From an uncultured SAR324 cluster bacterium (GTDB lineage: Bacteria; SAR324; NAC60-12), in the NCBI GenBank assembly GCA_905182865.1, contig CAJJCY010000004.1, forward strand, positions 248,001-312,000: a DNA stretch of 64,000 nucleotides, written 5' to 3'. Of this stretch, positions 48,407 to 56,590 are shown one piece after another. The notes beneath the pieces were generated by a model that searched no databases, was not told where the DNA came from, and saw only the letters and a program-made list of their open reading frames with translations. A program made the translations under genes and the position numbers. How positions within the stretch are numbered: position 1 is the first letter of the stretch; each line of letters starts with the position of its first letter.

Positions 48407-48997
48407 ATGAGTGACGACTTAAGTGTTTACCCCCTTTCAGTTAGTGAATGGGACGACTCACTATCTCAGGTAGTTGCTGATATGAACGGCAATCCTCTAA
48501 ATGTACACAAATTGATGGCCAATCATCCAGAATTGTTAAAAGCCTGGTGGAATTTTCGTAACTACTCTGTAGCAGGTGGCGATTTGGGTGCACGCAAAGG
48601 TGAACTGGTTATTTTACGAATTAGTTTACATATGAAGGCTTGGTATGAGTGGGGTTCTCACATAGAACGCAGTTTGGCCTGCGGCCTGACAATGGAAGAA
48701 ATTGAATGCATAAAACATGGTGGTAATGACGCCAAATGGAGTGTCGAAGAAGGTCTTATTTTAATTGCGGTTGATGAATTGATCAGCAATCACAGATTAA
48801 GTAAAAATACTCATGGAAAACTACGTTTGCATTTTTCTGTACAGCAAATTATGGATATCATAGCCATTCACGGTATGTATGTCATTCTTGGCTGCATGAT
48901 TAACACCTGGGGGCTGGAGTTGGACAAACATATCAATGCTAAGCTCCCAAAAGGTGTGACAAAAGAATTGTTTGAAAAAGAATTTCCAATAAATTAA
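48407..48997 (+). CDS. Carboxymuconolactone-decarboxylase-family protein
   Basis: 196 residues with the CMD helical fold: LKAWWNFRNYSV, LGARKGELVILRISLHMKAW YEWGSHI and GLTMEEIECIKHG. In redox-active members (AhpD) the motif is E-x-x-x-C-x-x-H-x-x-x-A; here it is YEWGSHIERSLA, without the Cys, so a peroxidase role is unlikely. Related to gamma-carboxymuconolactone decarboxylases and 4-CMD-like proteins. Good AGGACA ribosome site. Substrate unknown. Confidence 0.8.
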   Translation: MSDDLSVYPLSVSEWDDSLSQVVADMNGNPLNVHKLMANHPELLKAWWNFRNYSVAGGDLGARKGELVILRISLHMKAWYEWGSHIERSLACGLTMEEIECIKHGGNDAKWSVEEGLILIAVDELISNHRLSKNTHGKLRLHFSVQQIMDIIAIHGMYVILGCMINTWGLELDKHINAKLPKGVTKELFEKEFPIN

Positions 48998-49152
48998 AAA
49001 GAATAGTCAAAAATCTTCCGAGGATAATTTTTTAAACATCTAGTAAAGATGATATTTTATATTGTTAAATCGTATATTTGCGAAAAAGTTAGATTGGAAG
49101 CTGTACCATTTGATGTTTACTGACATCTATAGAAATATAGTATTATTTTACT
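48998..49152. other. Intergenic region
   Basis: About 155 AT-rich bases. Near 49105 the words CCATTTGATGTTTACTGAC recur in similar form near 53570 and 56325, a possible extension of the repeat's 3' flank. Confidence 0.35.
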
Positions 49153-49470
49153 TAGGGGTTATTGGCATTCATTTAGTCAACTCAGGGCCTGATATGCTTC
49201 TCCTACTTCTTAAAGCACCAACCAATAACTCAGCGCCATTCTCTCCAACAAGACTCACAAGTTGAGCATTGAGTTCTTCAACAGATTTCTCTTTGACTAT
49301 TTCATGTCTATCAACTGGCCTGAACCCTGCTCTATCTAGAAGATCACGAGTTGCGCCTAACGTACACTCTCACTCTCAGCATTTTCTGCAAGGTCAGACA
49401 GTATATTCAATGCTCTAGGTGCTATTTCAGCAAAGTTACGGTGTAACTCTTCAGTTATATGATCTGCAAA
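49153..49470 (-). repeat. TerS-like repeat, C-terminal two-thirds (defines the protein's end)
   Basis: Minus-strand reading: [33 protein letters not shown], one missing base at about 49362, LGATRDLLDRAGFRPVDRHE, IVKEKSVEELNAQLVSLVGE NGAELLVGALRSRRSISG and PELTK with a TGA near 49180. This copy shows the natural C-terminus and overlaps the N-terminal copies at 54722 and 45021 over 30 residues, which allows the full protein to be reconstructed. No start codon remains. Confidence 0.7.
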
Positions 49471-49548
49471 GAAAATAAAACAATTGACAAGGGGCTACTT
49501 TACTTCTATAGTTTCTGCCAACATCTTTAAGTAAAATAAAGGGAATAC

Positions 49549-50385
49549 ATGGCAAAGAGTTACTACAAGACGATTCAGGGGGTCCGCTATGACAGAGCCC
49601 TATTGGAAGTAGCGGAAGAGCGGAAGAGCAGTCAGAGAGACGGTCACATTTTCGAGAAGGATGCAAAAGAAATTGTCGAGTTGTCCAAGGACGGCGGGCG
49701 GATCACGGAAACAGAACTCAGAACTCTCAAGTATATCAGTGAGAACTACTATTTCACACCAAAGGCTGCTGCGTGGTTTGTCGGCAAACTTGCTGATATT
49801 GAACATGCCGTGGACCCCGATCAATTCGACCATACTCAGCCGCTCACTCAACAGCATCCGGAACTTGATCAAGCTTCATCTCCTCTTCCAGAAAAGTATC
49901 TATCGACTGTGACGACTACGCAATTGAAGAAATTTACCCCAGTAGAGGAACCCATCGTACGCATTTCGCATTTGATCTGGGGGATTCTGCTCTCTGTCTC
50001 TATTTTAGTTGGTGTGGTCTTATATCAGGGGGCGATAAAAGAAATCGAAACTCTTGAGTTAAAACTCTCAGCAGTTCCTAGCATACAAGAATTGGAGCAA
50101 CAGGACTATGACGTTCAAAGAGAGCGAAGTGCCTTGCAAACCTCAGTCAGTGAACTCAAAAAGAAGGTTGCGGAAACTAACAGTGAACAAGCGCAATATA
50201 AAAAGCGCCTCCGCGCTGAAAAAGACAGGCTGTCGTCCGTGAGTTCAAAAATTACCAAACTACGTTCTGAGGTGCAAGACTTGCGCGGCGAGCGAAGTGC
50301 TTTGCAAACCATAGTCATTGAACTCAAACAGAAGGTTGCGGAGCAGGGTCCAGTGTGTTCCCCCTCGTCAATTTGCGTTTGGTAA
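49549..50385 (+). CDS. Membrane protein with N-terminal conserved domain and repeated coiled coil
   Basis: 278 residues, with AAAGGGAA before ATG 49549. The N-terminal domain (MAKSYYKTIQGVRYDRALLE, DGGRITETELRTLKYISENY) belongs to a recurring bacterial N-terminal module of unknown role. A helix follows at about 143-163 (LIWGILLSVSILVGVVLYQG), then a coiled coil with a duplicated unit: RSALQTSVSELKKKVAE and RSALQTIVIELKQKVAE about 55 residues apart. The coiled coil should lie on the far side of the inner membrane. The protein ends abruptly (CSPSSICVW) near another TerS-like fragment, so the 3' end may be truncated. Confidence 0.65.
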   Translation: MAKSYYKTIQGVRYDRALLEVAEERKSSQRDGHIFEKDAKEIVELSKDGGRITETELRTLKYISENYYFTPKAAAWFVGKLADIEHAVDPDQFDHTQPLTQQHPELDQASSPLPEKYLSTVTTTQLKKFTPVEEPIVRISHLIWGILLSVSILVGVVLYQGAIKEIETLELKLSAVPSIQELEQQDYDVQRERSALQTSVSELKKKVAETNSEQAQYKKRLRAEKDRLSSVSSKITKLRSEVQDLRGERSALQTIVIELKQKVAEQGPVCSPSSICVW

Positions 50386-50454
50386 ATATTTTGGCTTGAT
50401 TGAGATACAGGAGCTCTGAGGGCTGGGGGGATCGCTCTGAGGCCGCTCATCATA

Positions 50455-50520
50455 CACAAAGCACTAAGTGCTATTTCAGCAAAGTTTCTGTGTAACTCAT
50501 CTGTTAACCCTACATAACTG
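50455..50520 (-). repeat. TerS-like repeat, short middle fragment
   Basis: CACTAAGTGCTATTTCAGCA, then AAGTTTCTGTGTAACTCATC match the part encoding DELHRNFAEIAPR. Only about 60 bp are kept, directly after the coiled-coil membrane gene. Confidence 0.5.
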
Positions 50521-50622
50521 AACGGATGCGCTCTTAACGCTTTGAGCTCATACCAACTTCTTCAGGTACGATGATTTCTTGATTCAAAATATCATCTCCT
50601 TTTCCTACATTGAAATTTTTGG

Positions 50623-51438
50623 TTAAACCAACTTGTGCATATCTTCAATACGAGTGCTACCGATCTGATTCACGATATTACGCCGAAGTTTGCGCATTCC
50701 ACCAAGCCAGCGATCATAATTGTCAGTCTTGAACTGAATAAACTTCTCAACGTCGGGATGGGGCAAAATCAGAAACTGCTCTGTTCCAATACCATCAACG
50801 ACTGTCTTGGCTACGTGCTCTGGACTGATCACTCCCGGATATTGATTGATATCTTCATCTTTATCAAAGCCGAGCATTGGGGTGGCAACATATTGCGGGC
50901 AGATCACGGAGACTTTTATTCCATCATCACCATGGGTGATAGACAGTGATTCTGCAAAGCCTACGGCTGCGTGTTTTGAAGCGGAATAAGCGGCGTCTCC
51001 AATCTGGCTTAGTAATCCGGCAGCCGACGCCATTTGTACAAAATATCCTTCACCTCGTCTGATCATTGATGGCAGAACAGTTCGCGCTGCATACACATGC
51101 GCCATCACATGAATATCCCAGCAAACCTGCCACGTATCGTTACTGGCGGAAGCAGAATGATCTGGTTCACCAGAGCAGATACCAGCATTGGAGCAGAACA
51201 GGTCGATGGAGCCGTAGACTCGTTCAGTCTCGTTCACAAGTTGCTGGATATCGCTCTCCCGGGTCACGTCACAAGCTACTGCAAGACCGTCAATTTCAGC
51301 TGCAGCTTCGGTTGCCTCATGTTCAAGAATATCGGCCACAACAACTTGGGCTCCTTCACGCGCAAAGGCATTACAAAGTGCTTTCCCAATCCCACGGGCA
51401 CCTCCAGTGACAACAACTGTTTTATCTTTCAGTTTCAT
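50623..51438 (-). CDS. Short-chain dehydrogenase/reductase
   Basis: 271 residues, classical SDR: TVVVTGGARGIGKAL (TGxxxGIG), SNAGICSG (NAG), Ser in MASAAGLLSQIG, and catalytic YSASK. The acidic residue after strand 2 (VVVADIL) suggests NAD(H) preference. Full length, cytoplasmic; substrate unknown. GC-richer than its surroundings. Copy 3 of the upstream repeat starts 60 bp before the start codon and carries a promoter-like pair facing the gene. Confidence 0.88.
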   Translation of the reverse strand: MKLKDKTVVVTGGARGIGKALCNAFAREGAQVVVADILEHEATEAAAEIDGLAVACDVTRESDIQQLVNETERVYGSIDLFCSNAGICSGEPDHSASASNDTWQVCWDIHVMAHVYAARTVLPSMIRRGEGYFVQMASAAGLLSQIGDAAYSASKHAAVGFAESLSITHGDDGIKVSVICPQYVATPMLGFDKDEDINQYPGVISPEHVAKTVVDGIGTEQFLILPHPDVEKFIQFKTDNYDRWLGGMRKLRRNIVNQIGSTRIEDMHKLV

Positions 51439-51497
51439 ACGCTTTTTTCAGTGGGAGGGGAATGTAAGCACATGACATTCGTAAAAGGATGCTTCAA

Positions 51498-51685
51498 ACG
51501 ATCTCTAAGGCAATATTGATTAACGAACCCTAAATGTTACTCTGATTGGCAGTTAGGTGCAATACAGAACGATTTAACTCTGCTTACGCTACGTATCACG
51601 GAAGATTAGGAAAAACAATTGGTGGTTCGCGTACTTTGACTGAAATTAATAAGATTTAGACTTCTTGGAGAGGTGAATGCATTTT
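51498..51685 (-). repeat. Upstream repeat element, copy 3
   Basis: About 188 bp, the best-preserved copy: ACGATCTCTAAGGCAATATT, TCTGATTGGCAGTTAGGTGC, ATTTAACTCTGCTTACGCTA, CGTATCACGGAAGATTAGG and GAGAGGTGAATGCATTTT. Lies 60 bp upstream of the SDR gene. A 69-codon minus frame at 51656-51865 overlaps its distal end and is probably not a gene. Confidence 0.75.
51534..51562 (-). promoter_or_regulatory. Promoter-like pair inside repeat copy 3
   Basis: On the minus strand TTGCAC (51557-51562), 17 nt, TAACAT (51534-51539), about 95 bp upstream of the SDR start. Identical hexamers and spacing occur in copy 2. The -10 and -35 each keep most consensus bases. Promoter activity is inferred. Confidence 0.45.
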
Positions 51686-51926
51686 ATGTTTCGCCTGCAC
51701 ATTCCGAGATATTAATACTAACGAAGGAATAGTTACTTGGGCGAAAGTTGCTATAATTAAATATATAGGAAGGGATGTATAAAAAAAATCTTTGTACTTC
51801 CAATTAATTTCATGTGTATCTCTATTTATATTTTTAAAATCTGAAATTTGCCTAAATATTGCCAAATGTTAAGACACAAACAATCTGATTCCACAATATT
51901 TATTTAAATAATAGCATAAAAATTTT

Positions 51927-53423
51927 CTAATTATTAAAAGGATTAAAGAATAATGGATCATCAAAAGGATCATTAACTATATTATGTGATATTTTTTTAG
52001 TTTCGATATTTATTCTATCAGAATGATCACCTTTGGACACAAATCTTGAAATTAAATCTGATTTAATAGAACCGCTAAGGTTATCTATTTGAAGGGTTGC
52101 CAGTCCACCAGTGGCTTCCCAAAAATTATAATTTGAGTCAGGGATTTTTATATATTCTTTCCCGTCACCCAATGTTTCAGCTACTGCACCTGCTGGCACA
52201 GGTTGCCATTTCTTTGCAATATAAGTAGAAGAGTTATCCCCTGAATTTAATGCAAATTTTGCAATTGAACTCTGAAAAGCATCTAGAGTTTTGGTGCTAC
52301 TTTCGTACCTCTCCATAAGCGTATTGTTTGTAATCAAAACAACAAGAGCCCTAAATTTTTTTCTTGAAGTGTTGTAATCAGGATTTCTAGGACCTATGTT
52401 TGAAGCACTGCTGATACGATATTCTTTGGGAATTGTATTATTGTCGTAATTGGATGGATTAGACAAAATATCTGTTAGTGAAATCTCTGTTATATTATCA
52501 GCTGTAATAAGACCATCTGCCCCTAATGTAGAATAAGTATCTCCTGATGTGATTGGGATCTTAAAATTAGGTACATCAGAAGCAGGGATAAGACCCATAA
52601 GCCATTTTTCAAAGTTTGAGTAGGGAATAGAATTTCCCCCATTGGCAAAAGTCCCAAAGGAAGAACTGAATTTGCTACTTGCTGCTCTAAACTTTCCTGT
52701 CGTTAGTGCATAAGCTCCACTAGTCAGATTATCACTAGTCATAAGAGTTGATGGTTCAAATCCTCCCAACTGACCTCCTCCGACTCCTGATAACCCCCAG
52801 TGTCCAGAATCATATTTAAAAAAGGAATTGCCCCACTGGTGCATCATCTCATGAAGCATTGGACCATTAGAAACAAGATAATGAGCTGGCATGTGAATAA
52901 ATGAACCTAACCTCCCACTAGAACCATATGAGGAAGTGAAGTTATATGATGTTGAAAGACCAATTCCTGAAACAATGTTTCTAACTGCTGCATTTTTACC
53001 GCTATATCCAGCTCTTGCAGTAGGATTTAAATCAGATTCATAATCATATTGGTTAACGGCAATAAGAAAGTCGAAGTTGTCCTCAATAATAGTATATAGA
53101 TTTTTTGCTAGTCTTTGTCTGTCTGTATAGAAGCCTGTATCTCCCGAAGAAATGTCTGCAGTCCAAAGTGCATATGTTTCATTTGAGACAACAAGAACAA
53201 AATCATTAGTCGGAGGAATTAAATAATATTCTGGGAAACCTTTAGGATCCAATTTTTCAAAACAAGTGTAATTTTCAGATTCATATGTATCACATGTCTT
53301 TGTATTACTTGGATACGTATTGCCTGTCTTTTTACTCGAACTATTGTCTGTCTTTGAACATCCCATTAGAATTAAACAGAGATATAAGAAGAAATTTATT
53401 ATTAAAAAGGGTGATTTACCCAT
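51927..53423 (-). CDS. Putative metalloprotease lipoprotein, HExxH type
   Basis: The frame opens at 53486, but ATG 53423 starts a lipoprotein signal (FLIINFFLYLCLILMGC), giving about 498 residues. GPMLHEMMHQWGNSFF supplies HExxH (HEMMH) in a long mature part rich in Ser, Asn and Gly. The third ligand is not obvious; a later His (GHWGL) follows within 20 residues. Two Cys near the start (CDTYESENYTCF) may pair. It is probably an outer-membrane-anchored or secreted peptidase of an unnamed family. No operon partners. AT-rich, host-like codon use. Confidence 0.6.
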   Translation of the reverse strand: MGKSPFLIINFFLYLCLILMGCSKTDNSSSKKTGNTYPSNTKTCDTYESENYTCFEKLDPKGFPEYYLIPPTNDFVLVVSNETYALWTADISSGDTGFYTDRQRLAKNLYTIIEDNFDFLIAVNQYDYESDLNPTARAGYSGKNAAVRNIVSGIGLSTSYNFTSSYGSSGRLGSFIHMPAHYLVSNGPMLHEMMHQWGNSFFKYDSGHWGLSGVGGGQLGGFEPSTLMTSDNLTSGAYALTTGKFRAASSKFSSSFGTFANGGNSIPYSNFEKWLMGLIPASDVPNFKIPITSGDTYSTLGADGLITADNITEISLTDILSNPSNYDNNTIPKEYRISSASNIGPRNPDYNTSRKKFRALVVLITNNTLMERYESSTKTLDAFQSSIAKFALNSGDNSSTYIAKKWQPVPAGAVAETLGDGKEYIKIPDSNYNFWEATGGLATLQIDNLSGSIKSDLISRFVSKGDHSDRINIETKKISHNIVNDPFDDPLFFNPFNN

Positions 53424-53566
53424 TTTAATATTTATCCCTAAGTTATCAGCAAAACTAATTTTATACATAATGTTCTTTCCATACATAAACTAAATGAATA
53501 CTGAAACATAAATCATTATTTTAATTTTGTTCACCATTTAATTTATTATTTTAATTATAAGTTGTC

Positions 53567-53713
53567 ATGGAGCATTTGATATTTACTGGCTTTGAAGGGG
53601 GTTCTCTTTTCTTCATAGCTCAATGGACTGGGGAAGGAAGGCTTGACGCTGTGAAACCGAGCAGAAGGTATTTCGTTTGCGGTCAAGCCATATTGGAAAA
53701 GGTGAGACGATAA
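53567..53713 (+). CDS. Doubtful small ORF
   Basis: ATG 53567 gives 48 residues: MEHLIFTGFEGGSLFFIAQW, then TGEGRLDAVKPSRRYFVCGQ and AILEKVRR*. No ribosome site and no recognised family. It may be part of a decayed repeat, because its first bases resemble the CCATTTGATGTTTACTG words near 49105 and 56325. Reported only because nothing else explains this gap. Confidence 0.2.
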   Translation: MEHLIFTGFEGGSLFFIAQWTGEGRLDAVKPSRRYFVCGQAILEKVRR

Positions 53714-53725
53714 GATTGCAGTTTA

Positions 53726-54148
53726 CTAGCCAGCTAGACCCAACTGTCCCATCATACCCATCATATCAAGGTAATTTGTCATTGATTTAATTTTACCATT
53801 CTCAAATTCATAAATGAAACAATTTTTGATATTAACAGTTTTTCCAGTTGGAGGAATTTTACTTCCGTCTGGAGCAGTAATTTCGCCTGTATTTGTTCCT
53901 GTCCAAGAGCATTCTTCAACCATCGTATTGCCTGATTCAATCCTGTTATTACACTGGCCTACCATGTCTGGAAATGTCGTTTTCCAACTTTGAACATATG
54001 CTTTAGACTCTTCCTTCCCAGATGCCTTATATCCTGCAGCCATATCCTCAAATGTAATATCGTCTGCGGCTAAGGTATTGATCCATTCATCAATTTTATT
54101 TTCGTTGAATAATTCCATTGCTTTATTGGAAACTTCTACATTTGTCAT
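53726..54148 (-). CDS. SnoaL-like / NTF2-fold protein
   Basis: 140 residues: a helix (NKAMELFNENKIDEWINTLA), DDITFEDMAAGYKASGKEES KAYVQSW, a central strand VEECSWTGTNTGEIT, GKTVNIKNCFIYEFENGKIK and the C-terminal helix YLDMMGMMGQLG. The order and the G-K-I-x-x-x-x-x-Y-x-D end are those of SnoaL-like ester cyclases, small cone-shaped proteins acting on diverse hydrophobic substrates. Full length, cytoplasmic. Confidence 0.8.
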   Translation of the reverse strand: MTNVEVSNKAMELFNENKIDEWINTLAADDITFEDMAAGYKASGKEESKAYVQSWKTTFPDMVGQCNNRIESGNTMVEECSWTGTNTGEITAPDGSKIPPTGKTVNIKNCFIYEFENGKIKSMTNYLDMMGMMGQLGLAG

Positions 54149-54273
54149 TTAATTCCTTTCATTCCTTAATCATTAATAAGTTTGTGCCGTCGAAGTAATC
54201 TGACTGCATAAAAAAAATCTATATTATTAGGAAAATCAAAAAGGGTCAAGAGAAAGTTTCAGGGCTTAAATCT

Positions 54274-54717
54274 TTACAAGTTATGTGTTTTCATTAACGT
54301 ATCCAACATTATCAATACTATAATACCTCTAAGACTCCAGCAGATAGTTCTTATCCAATTAGTATTTACAAGCATCATAAGTACATTTTTATCAAATTTA
54401 GAACTTAACTTGTTGTGATAGGGGATTTGCAAAAATAAAGTAGAGATCCAAATAACACCTATTAGGATGATTCCAACTATAACTGTCCAGTTTGGGATTC
54501 CCACAGGGATTTGGAAAATCAAAATCCCTGTAGTTACTAATTCCACAATCATCACGAATCCTACGACTGGTGTAATAAGAATTTTATGATGTTCGTGGAA
54601 TGTTTCGAATTCTTTTGAACCTACATAACCAAAGAGAGGGTAATGAACTATTTGAACAAACCATATAAGGCCGACCATAAACCAAGTACTTGCAATATTT
54701 ATCCAGAAAATTGTCAT
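54274..54717 (-). CDS. Four-helix membrane protein of unknown function
   Basis: 147 residues with four hydrophobic segments (ASTWFMVGLIWFVQIV; ITPVVGFVMIVELVTTGILI; WTVIVGIILIGVIWISTLFL; TICWSLRGIIVLIML). Conserved-looking polar residues VHYPLF and FHEHHKILITP recur in a widespread bacterial family with no known function. It lies 4 bp upstream of the TerS-like copy's end, so the two are adjacent but unrelated. Confidence 0.65.
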   Translation of the reverse strand: MTIFWINIASTWFMVGLIWFVQIVHYPLFGYVGSKEFETFHEHHKILITPVVGFVMIVELVTTGILIFQIPVGIPNWTVIVGIILIGVIWISTLFLQIPYHNKLSSKFDKNVLMMLVNTNWIRTICWSLRGIIVLIMLDTLMKTHNL

Positions 54718-54721
54718 ATTT

Positions 54722-55039
54722 TTAAGTATCTAGCCTGAAGCCTGCTCTATCCAAAAGATCACGAGTTGCACCTAAACGTACACTCTCACTTTCAGCATTC
54801 TCTGCAAGGTCAGACAGTATATTCAATGCCCTAGGTGCTATTTCAGCAAAGTTACGATGTAACTCCTCAGTTATTTCATCTGCACACTCTCTGCGGAGCT
54901 TACAAGCCTGATTACGAAGTGTATGCGTGTCTTTGTATCCAGCCTTCTTTGCTGCTTCCAAGTGATCTCCGGAGCGTACATACTCTTCAACGAATACCTG
55001 TCTTTGATTAGTTAAGTTAGTATTTGCCATAATTCCCAT
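54722..55039 (-). CDS. TerS-like repeat protein, best N-terminal copy
   Basis: 105 residues, open from ATG 55039 at its leader: [115 protein letters not shown] then AGY is the usual opening of phage terminase small subunits (Terminase_2-like), where it forms a helix-turn-helix DNA-binding domain. The last residues RLDT* replace PVDRHE of the longer copy, so it stops early. No other phage gene is nearby. Codon use is more balanced than that of AT-rich neighbours. Confidence 0.65.
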   Translation of the reverse strand: MGIMANTNLTNQRQVFVEEYVRSGDHLEAAKKAGYKDTHTLRNQACKLRRECADEITEELHRNFAEIAPRALNILSDLAENAESESVRLGATRDLLDRAGFRLDT

Positions 55040-55112
55040 TGGATTTAGTTGTTCAAAGGTTAAAAACCGAAAATCTCCCCCGTGTAGGTTGATGTGATGA
55101 TATATATAAAAC
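55040..55112 (-). repeat. Conserved 5' leader of the TerS-like repeat
   Basis: TTGGATTTAGTTGTTCAAAG, TTAAAAACCGAAAATC, CCCCCGTGTAGG and TATATATAAAACTC are shared with 35774-35870 and, more weakly, 63515-63585. On the minus strand it directly precedes ATG 55039. Conservation of non-coding DNA as well as the gene indicates the copied unit included its own control region. Confidence 0.6.
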
Positions 55113-56255
55113 TCATGCGGCTACGATTTTCTTTTTGGGATCGAAGAACGGCGTTTCAACAATGGAGGCTTGAACTGTTCCATGCCGCATTGAGACGTCA
55201 ACCACATTTCCTATATCCGCGACTTCTGTGGAGACAATCGCAAGGGCAATGTTACGCTTAAGGCGCGGGGAATAGACCGCAGATGTAACTTTGCCAACGA
55301 TATTTCCGTTTTTGTTGATGTCCCAGAATGTGGTGTTCGGCTCTTTTAGTGGTGCCCCTTCAATTCGTAGACCGACCTGTTTGCGACTTACCCCATTTTT
55401 ACGAATTCTAAGCAAAGCAGCCTTTCCTATAAATTCAACCTCCATATCAGGATTAACCAGCCGGTCTAAGCCAAGTTCGTAGGGATTTGTGTTGATATCC
55501 ACATCAGCGTGATAAGAGAGCATGCCACCTTCAATGCGGCGGATCGAAGAGGTATGACCGGGCTTCAGACCAAATGGTGTCCCTGCAGCCATGATTTTTT
55601 CCCATAACTCATCACCGAGTGATCCGTCTTGCAGGTAAAGCTCATAACCAAGCTCGCTGGACCATCCTGTACGCGATACGATTAGAGGAATACCGTCAAG
55701 TTCAACTTCACGAAGCCAGTAATAGTGAAGGTCTATGATGCTCTCACCAAACAGTGCTTTCATCACTTCACCTGATTTTGGACCTTGCAATTGTAGAGGA
55801 GACACATCTGGTTCGCGAATTGTGACGTTAAAACCCGAATGTACTGACACGCCTTGTGCCCACAGTAAAATATCACTGTCAGCAAGCGATATCCAAAAGT
55901 GATTTTCGCCCAGACGTAGCAAGATCGGATCATTCAGGATACAACCATCTGCATTCGTTATCAGAATGTATTTGCATTGTCCAACGGACATCTTTGAAAG
56001 GTCTCGCGGTGTAAGCATCTGCATGAATTTGAATGCATCTGGCCCCGTGATTTCAACTTGACGTTCAACTGCAACATCGCAAAGGATCGCGTCGTTCACC
56101 AGATTCCAAAAATTTTGTACAGGATCACCAAAATCTCTGGGTATATACATATGGTTGTAAACTGAAAACGCCTTGGCGCCCCAACGTACTGTTGCGTCAA
56201 AATAAGGGGATTTTCGGATCTGTGTGCCGAACACAAATTTCTCTAATTGTATCAT
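55113..56255 (-). CDS. GcvT/DmdA-like tetrahydrofolate-dependent methyltransferase
   Basis: The frame opens at 56300, but homology starts near ATG 56255 (MIQLEKFVFGTQIRKSPYFD), giving 380 residues. Aminomethyltransferase fold: YNHMYIPRDF, CDVAVERQVEITGPDAFKFM, LTPRDLSKMSVGQCKYI, NDPILLRL, SPLQLQGPKSGEVM and GWSSELGYELYL. YNHM and the P-R-D region resemble DmdA, the dimethylsulfoniopropionate demethylase, more than GcvT. A role in DMSP or another methylated compound's demethylation to folate is likely, but the exact substrate is not proven. Its 3' end is at the leader of the TerS-like repeat. Confidence 0.75.
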   Translation of the reverse strand: MIQLEKFVFGTQIRKSPYFDATVRWGAKAFSVYNHMYIPRDFGDPVQNFWNLVNDAILCDVAVERQVEITGPDAFKFMQMLTPRDLSKMSVGQCKYILITNADGCILNDPILLRLGENHFWISLADSDILLWAQGVSVHSGFNVTIREPDVSPLQLQGPKSGEVMKALFGESIIDLHYYWLREVELDGIPLIVSRTGWSSELGYELYLQDGSLGDELWEKIMAAGTPFGLKPGHTSSIRRIEGGMLSYHADVDINTNPYELGLDRLVNPDMEVEFIGKAALLRIRKNGVSRKQVGLRIEGAPLKEPNTTFWDINKNGNIVGKVTSAVYSPRLKRNIALAIVSTEVADIGNVVDVSMRHGTVQASIVETPFFDPKKKIVAA

Positions 56256-56485
56256 ATTTTTCTCTATTTGCTCCAATAGCACGCCAATCCCTAGAATCAA
56301 TTGATGATTTTAAATTAATTGATGTACCTTTTGAGGTTTACTGACGTTGATGGGGTTTGAATTTTATATTTTATATTCTCAGTGTAATAAATGTGTATCC
56401 TGCGAACTCAGTACCGATGCATTGAGGTTAGTGAAGGTAGCTAAGAGGTTTTCAATGACAGGTATCGGGCGAAAAAAAACTTCTT

Positions 56486-56572
56486 TGCTGCTTCTAAGTG
56501 ATCTCTGGAGCGGACATACTCTTCAACGAATACCTGTCTTTGATTAGTTAAGTCTGTCTTAGCCATAGTTCT
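56486..56572 (-). repeat. TerS-like repeat, N-terminal fragment (in direct repeat, left copy)
   Basis: Encodes [23 protein letters not shown] preceded by MAKTD near 56565. It forms the first part of a 225-bp segment (56487-56711) repeated almost exactly at 58372-58598, the rest being the 3' end of the thioesterase gene. Confidence 0.7.
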
Positions 56573-56590
56573 TTCCTCATTTTTCACATT

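Noticed and set aside
51656..51865. 69-codon minus frame next to upstream repeat copy 3
   Set aside because: Its 3' part lies inside the repeat, it has no family resemblance, and other repeat copies do not keep the frame.
54722..55039. Prophage at the TerS-like copies
   Set aside because: No large terminase, portal, capsid, tail, lysis or replication gene is present within the window; only isolated TerS-like pieces and old integrase remnants.
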